In this document: positions 60,365-64,000 of the stretch, in pieces | Layout: each line of letters begins with the position of its first letter | Position numbering within the stretch: position 1 is the first letter of the stretch | DNA from: Streptomyces sp. Ru72 | Lineage (GTDB): Bacteria; Actinomycetota; Actinomycetes; Streptomycetales; Streptomycetaceae | Length of the DNA stretch: 64,000 bases | Assembly (NCBI RefSeq): GCF_002920635.1 | Contig: NZ_PQSR01000011.1 | Coordinates: 1 to 64,000 of the forward strand | Reading direction: 5' to 3' | The notes under the pieces: model-generated | Database searches by the model: none | Told to the model about the DNA's origin: nothing | What the model saw: the letters and a program-made list of their open reading frames with translations, nothing else | Program-made: the position numbers and the translations under genes

Positions 60365-61504
60365 ATGCCTTCCGAGAGCACGCCGGACGCCGGCATACCC
60401 GGCGAGGCCACGACGCGGGGTCCGCGCCGCGGCGGCAAGGGCCGCCGCCGCAAGCCCCGAAGCGCCGGGCGCAAGGCGCTCCTGGCCACCGCATGGAGTG
60501 CGGCGGGCATCCTGCTGCTCGGCGGCACCGGCGCGGGCTACCTGTACTTCAAGTTCAACGGCAACATCAAGAGCGTCGACATCAACCAGGCGCTCGCCGG
60601 CGACCGGCCCAAGAAGGTCGACAACGGCTCCGAGAACATCCTGGTCCTCGGCTCGGACACCCGTTCCGGCGCCAACAGGAAGCTGGGCGGCGGCACCGAC
60701 GACGGCACCGGGCGTTCGGACACGGCGATGATCGTGCACCTGTACAAGGGCCACAAGCAGGCCAGCGTCGTCTCCATCCCGCGCGACACCCTCGTCGACC
60801 GCCCCGAGTGCACCGACCCCAAGGGCGTCACCCACGCAGCGGCCCGCGGCTCCATGTTCAACGAGGCCTACTCCGTCGGCGGCGCCACCTGCGCCGTGAA
60901 GACCGTGGAGTCGATCACCGGCATCCGTATGGACCACTACATCGAGGTCGACTTCGCCGGCTTCGAGAAACTGATCGACACTCTCGGCGGCGTCCAGGTG
61001 ACCACCACCAAGGACATCCACGACGGCAGCAGCCACCTCGACCTGAAGGCCGGCACGCACACCCTGAACGGGCAGCAGGCACTCGGCCTGGTCCGCACCC
61101 GGCACGGCGTGGGCGACGGCTCCGACCTCGGGCGCATCCAGCTCCAGCAGGCGTTCATCAAGGCCCTGGTCAGCCAGGTCGCGCACATCGGCGTGCTGAC
61201 CAGCCCGCAGAAGCTGTACGACCTCGCCGACACCGCGACGAAGTCCGTCACCACCGACTCCGACCTGGCCTCCGTCAAGGACCTGGCGTTGTTCGCCGAG
61301 GGGCTGAAGGGCATCAGCTCCTCGCACATGAACATGGTGACGATGCCGGTCCAGTACGACCCGGCGAACCCGAACCGGGTCCTGCCGGACGAGGCCAAGG
61401 CCCGGCTGATGTGGACCGCCCTGAAGAACGACCGGCCCATCCCGGCGTCGGCGACGGAGGGGACGGCCACGGGCGAGGCCAAGGGCGTGGTCAGCGCCCC
61501 GTAA
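60365..61504 (+). CDS. LytR-CpsA-Psr (LCP) cell-wall ligase
   Basis: 379 residues. A basic cytoplasmic N-terminus ([20 protein letters not shown]), one membrane helix ([19 protein letters not shown]), and the extracellular LCP domain: [43 protein letters not shown] (catalytic Arg/Asp), [19 protein letters not shown] and [17 protein letters not shown] enzymes transfer glycopolymers from lipid carriers to peptidoglycan. It lies between rho and rpmE as in S. coelicolor. Confidence 0.93.
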   Translation: MPSESTPDAGIPGEATTRGPRRGGKGRRRKPRSAGRKALLATAWSAAGILLLGGTGAGYLYFKFNGNIKSVDINQALAGDRPKKVDNGSENILVLGSDTRSGANRKLGGGTDDGTGRSDTAMIVHLYKGHKQASVVSIPRDTLVDRPECTDPKGVTHAAARGSMFNEAYSVGGATCAVKTVESITGIRMDHYIEVDFAGFEKLIDTLGGVQVTTTKDIHDGSSHLDLKAGTHTLNGQQALGLVRTRHGVGDGSDLGRIQLQQAFIKALVSQVAHIGVLTSPQKLYDLADTATKSVTTDSDLASVKDLALFAEGLKGISSSHMNMVTMPVQYDPANPNRVLPDEAKARLMWTALKNDRPIPASATEGTATGEAKGVVSAP

Positions 61505-61758
61505 AGGGGGCGGGGACATACCGGTATGCGGCTTGCGCCGCGTGGGCGCGGGGAACCACATCGATCCCGCACCCGCCCCGGGCGACGAGGCGGCCCCCGG
61601 TAGGCGAACCCGCCCCTCCCCCCGTGGGGAATACACGACCCCGGCCCCCGGTTTTGGGGGATGGCGCCAGTCCTGGCAGACTGGTACGTCGGCTCCGGTT
61701 CACGCACCCGCATCCCGCGGCTGCGACCCGGCGCCCTCCCGGAAAACTAGGAGACACC

Positions 61759-61980
61759 TTGAAGCGCGACATCCACCCCGCGTACGTCGAGACGCAGGTC
61801 AGCTGCACCTGCGGCGCGTCGTTCACCACCCGTAGCACCATCGAGTCCGGCACCATCCGGGCCGAGGTCTGCTCCGAGTGCCACCCGTTCTACACGGGCA
61901 AGCAGAAGATCCTCGACACCGGTGGCCGTGTGGCCCGCTTCGAGGCCCGCTTCGGCAAGGCTGCCGCTGCCAAGAAGTAG
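61759..61980 (+). CDS. rpmE: Ribosomal protein L31 (zinc-binding type)
   Basis: 73 residues. [20 protein letters not shown], then [14 protein letters not shown], shows the four-cysteine zinc-binding form (C+). It starts with TTG 9 bp after AGGAG. The zinc-free paralogue used under zinc limitation is not in this window. Confidence 0.96.
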   Translation: MKRDIHPAYVETQVSCTCGASFTTRSTIESGTIRAEVCSECHPFYTGKQKILDTGGRVARFEARFGKAAAAKK

Positions 61981-61990
61981 CGAGCCCACA

Positions 61991-62037
61991 GCGCCGGTCT
62001 CCGGTGCCCCCTTCGCCGGGGGCACCGGGGCCGGCGC
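61991..62037 (+). terminator. Terminator after rpmE
   Basis: GCGCCGGTCTCCGGTGCCCC / GGGGCACCGGGGCCGGCGC, a long GC stem with a short loop followed by TTT; 10 bp after the rpmE stop. Confidence 0.85.
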
Positions 62038-62114
62038 TTTGCGGTGCAGCCATTGTTCGTCGTACACACGTCCCCATGCCCCGGCCGGGCAGGGGGCATT
62101 TCAGGGAGCCGGAG

Positions 62115-63185
<1,071 letters not shown>

Positions 63186-63234
63186 GGCTCCGTACCAGCC
63201 GCACCCGGCCCGTACACAGCACCGGAGGACCAGC

Positions 63235-64000
63235 GTGAACCTGCTGCTCGCGGAGGTGGCCCAGGCCACCCAGCGGCTGGCCGACGCCGGCGTGCCCTCG
63301 CCGCGCAACGACGCGGAGGAGCTCGCCGCGTTCGTGCACGGCGTCAAGCGGGGCGAGCTGCACTCCGTGAAGGACTCGGACTTCGACGCCCGCTACTGGG
63401 AGGTCATCGCGCGCCGGGAGCAGCGCGAGCCGCTCCAGCACATCACCGGGCGCGCCTACTTCCGTTACCTGGAACTCCAGGTCGGACCCGGGGTGTTCGT
63501 ACCGCGCCCGGAGACCGAGTCGGTCGTCGGCTGGGCCATAGACGCCGTACGGGCCATGGACGTCGTCGAGCCGTGCATCGTGGACCTGTGCACCGGCTCC
63601 GGCGCCATCGCGCTCGCCCTGGCGCAGGAGGTGCCGCGCTCGCGCGTGCACGCCGTGGAGCTGTCCGAGGACGCCCTGCAGTGGACCCGCAAGAACATGG
63701 CGGGCTCCAGGGTCGACCTGCGTCAGGGAGACGCCCGTGACGCCTTCCCGGACCTCAACGGACAGGTCGACCTGGTGATCTCCAACCCGCCGTACATCCC
63801 GCTCACCGAGTGGGAGTACGTGGCCCCGGAGGCCCGGGACTACGACCCGGAGCTGGCCCTGTTCTCCGGCGAGGACGGCCTGGACCTCATCCGGGGCATC
63901 GAGCGCACCGCGCACCGGCTGCTGCGCCCCGGCGGTGTCGTCGTCATCGAGCACGCCGACACCCAGGGCGGCCAGGTGCCGTGGATCTTCACCGAGGAGC
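63235..64000 (+). CDS. prmC: Release factor glutamine methyltransferase (cut by window edge)
   Basis: At least 255 residues; the last few dozen codons lie beyond the right edge. An N-terminal helical domain (NLLLAEVAQATQRLADAGVP, then REPLQHITG and VFVPRPETE) is followed by the SAM-binding domain (VDLCTGSGAIALALA) and the NPPY active-site motif (VISNPPYIPLTEWEY). It methylates the glutamine of the GGQ motif of release factors. GTG 63235 follows GGAGGAC. Confidence 0.95.
   Translation, partial: MNLLLAEVAQATQRLADAGVPSPRNDAEELAAFVHGVKRGELHSVKDSDFDARYWEVIARREQREPLQHITGRAYFRYLELQVGPGVFVPRPETESVVGWAIDAVRAMDVVEPCIVDLCTGSGAIALALAQEVPRSRVHAVELSEDALQWTRKNMAGSRVDLRQGDARDAFPDLNGQVDLVISNPPYIPLTEWEYVAPEARDYDPELALFSGEDGLDLIRGIERTAHRLLRPGGVVVIEHADTQGGQVPWIFTEE

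Overview
High-GC actinobacterial chromosome, almost certainly Streptomyces. Codon third positions are strongly G/C, GTG and TTG starts are common, and the right part follows the order response regulator, nrtL, lysA, hom, thrC, thrB, rho, LCP protein, rpmE, prfA, prmC, which I know from S. coelicolor.

Layout. (1) 1-12.5 kb, core and semi-core genes: a sensor kinase with its lipoprotein, a tyrosine/dual-specificity phosphatase, a NERD protein, the divergent NHEJ pair LigD-type polymerase/Ku, a solitary ketosynthase, two truncated genes joined by an apparent deletion, an MFS pump carrying CarboxypepD-like repeats behind two palindromic operators, a PIG-V-like mannosyltransferase and small proteins. 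(2) 12.8-14 kb, scar DNA: a tRNA-type terminator with no tRNA, and the 3' remnant of an MMPL transporter. (3) 14-32 kb, a type VII (ESX) secretion locus. The minus-strand operon is two WXG100-like proteins, a DUF6507 protein, a polymorphic toxin with a PD-(D/E)XK tip, Imm49 immunity, a small membrane protein, EccD, a MinD-like ATPase, EccC and DUF6177. eccB, eccE and mycP are absent from the window. A divergent plus-strand module encodes an SseB-like protein, an ESX-like substrate, a papain-fold (glutamine deamidase-like) toxin, a YrhB-type immunity protein and a larger duplicated YrhB/papain-fold protein. (4) 32.7-35.4 kb: a MerR regulator and a SWIM-domain protein.

(5) 35.95-50.62 kb, a complete pSAM2-type actinomycete integrative and conjugative element (AICE) in tRNA-Arg(CCG). 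It is bounded by a perfect 40-bp direct repeat, and matching 20-bp presumed integrase arm sites lie just inside each end. The backbone is Pif-like Nudix, XRE regulator, KorSA-like GntR regulator, TraSA-like FtsK translocase, Spd membrane proteins, a cytosine methyltransferase, RepSA, Xis and Int. The left end carries lower-GC cargo: a GHKL (MORC/Hsp90-like) ATPase fused to a PD-(D/E)XK nuclease, divergent from a C5-cytosine methyltransferase. This is the best candidate for a little-described ATP-dependent restriction or defence system here.

(6) 50.6-64 kb, conserved core: tRNA-Arg, aspartate-family amino acid biosynthesis (lysA, hom, thrC, thrB), Rho, an LCP cell-wall ligase, L31, RF1 and its methyltransferase PrmC (cut by the right edge).

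All assignments come from reading motifs and recalled family knowledge. No database search was run.
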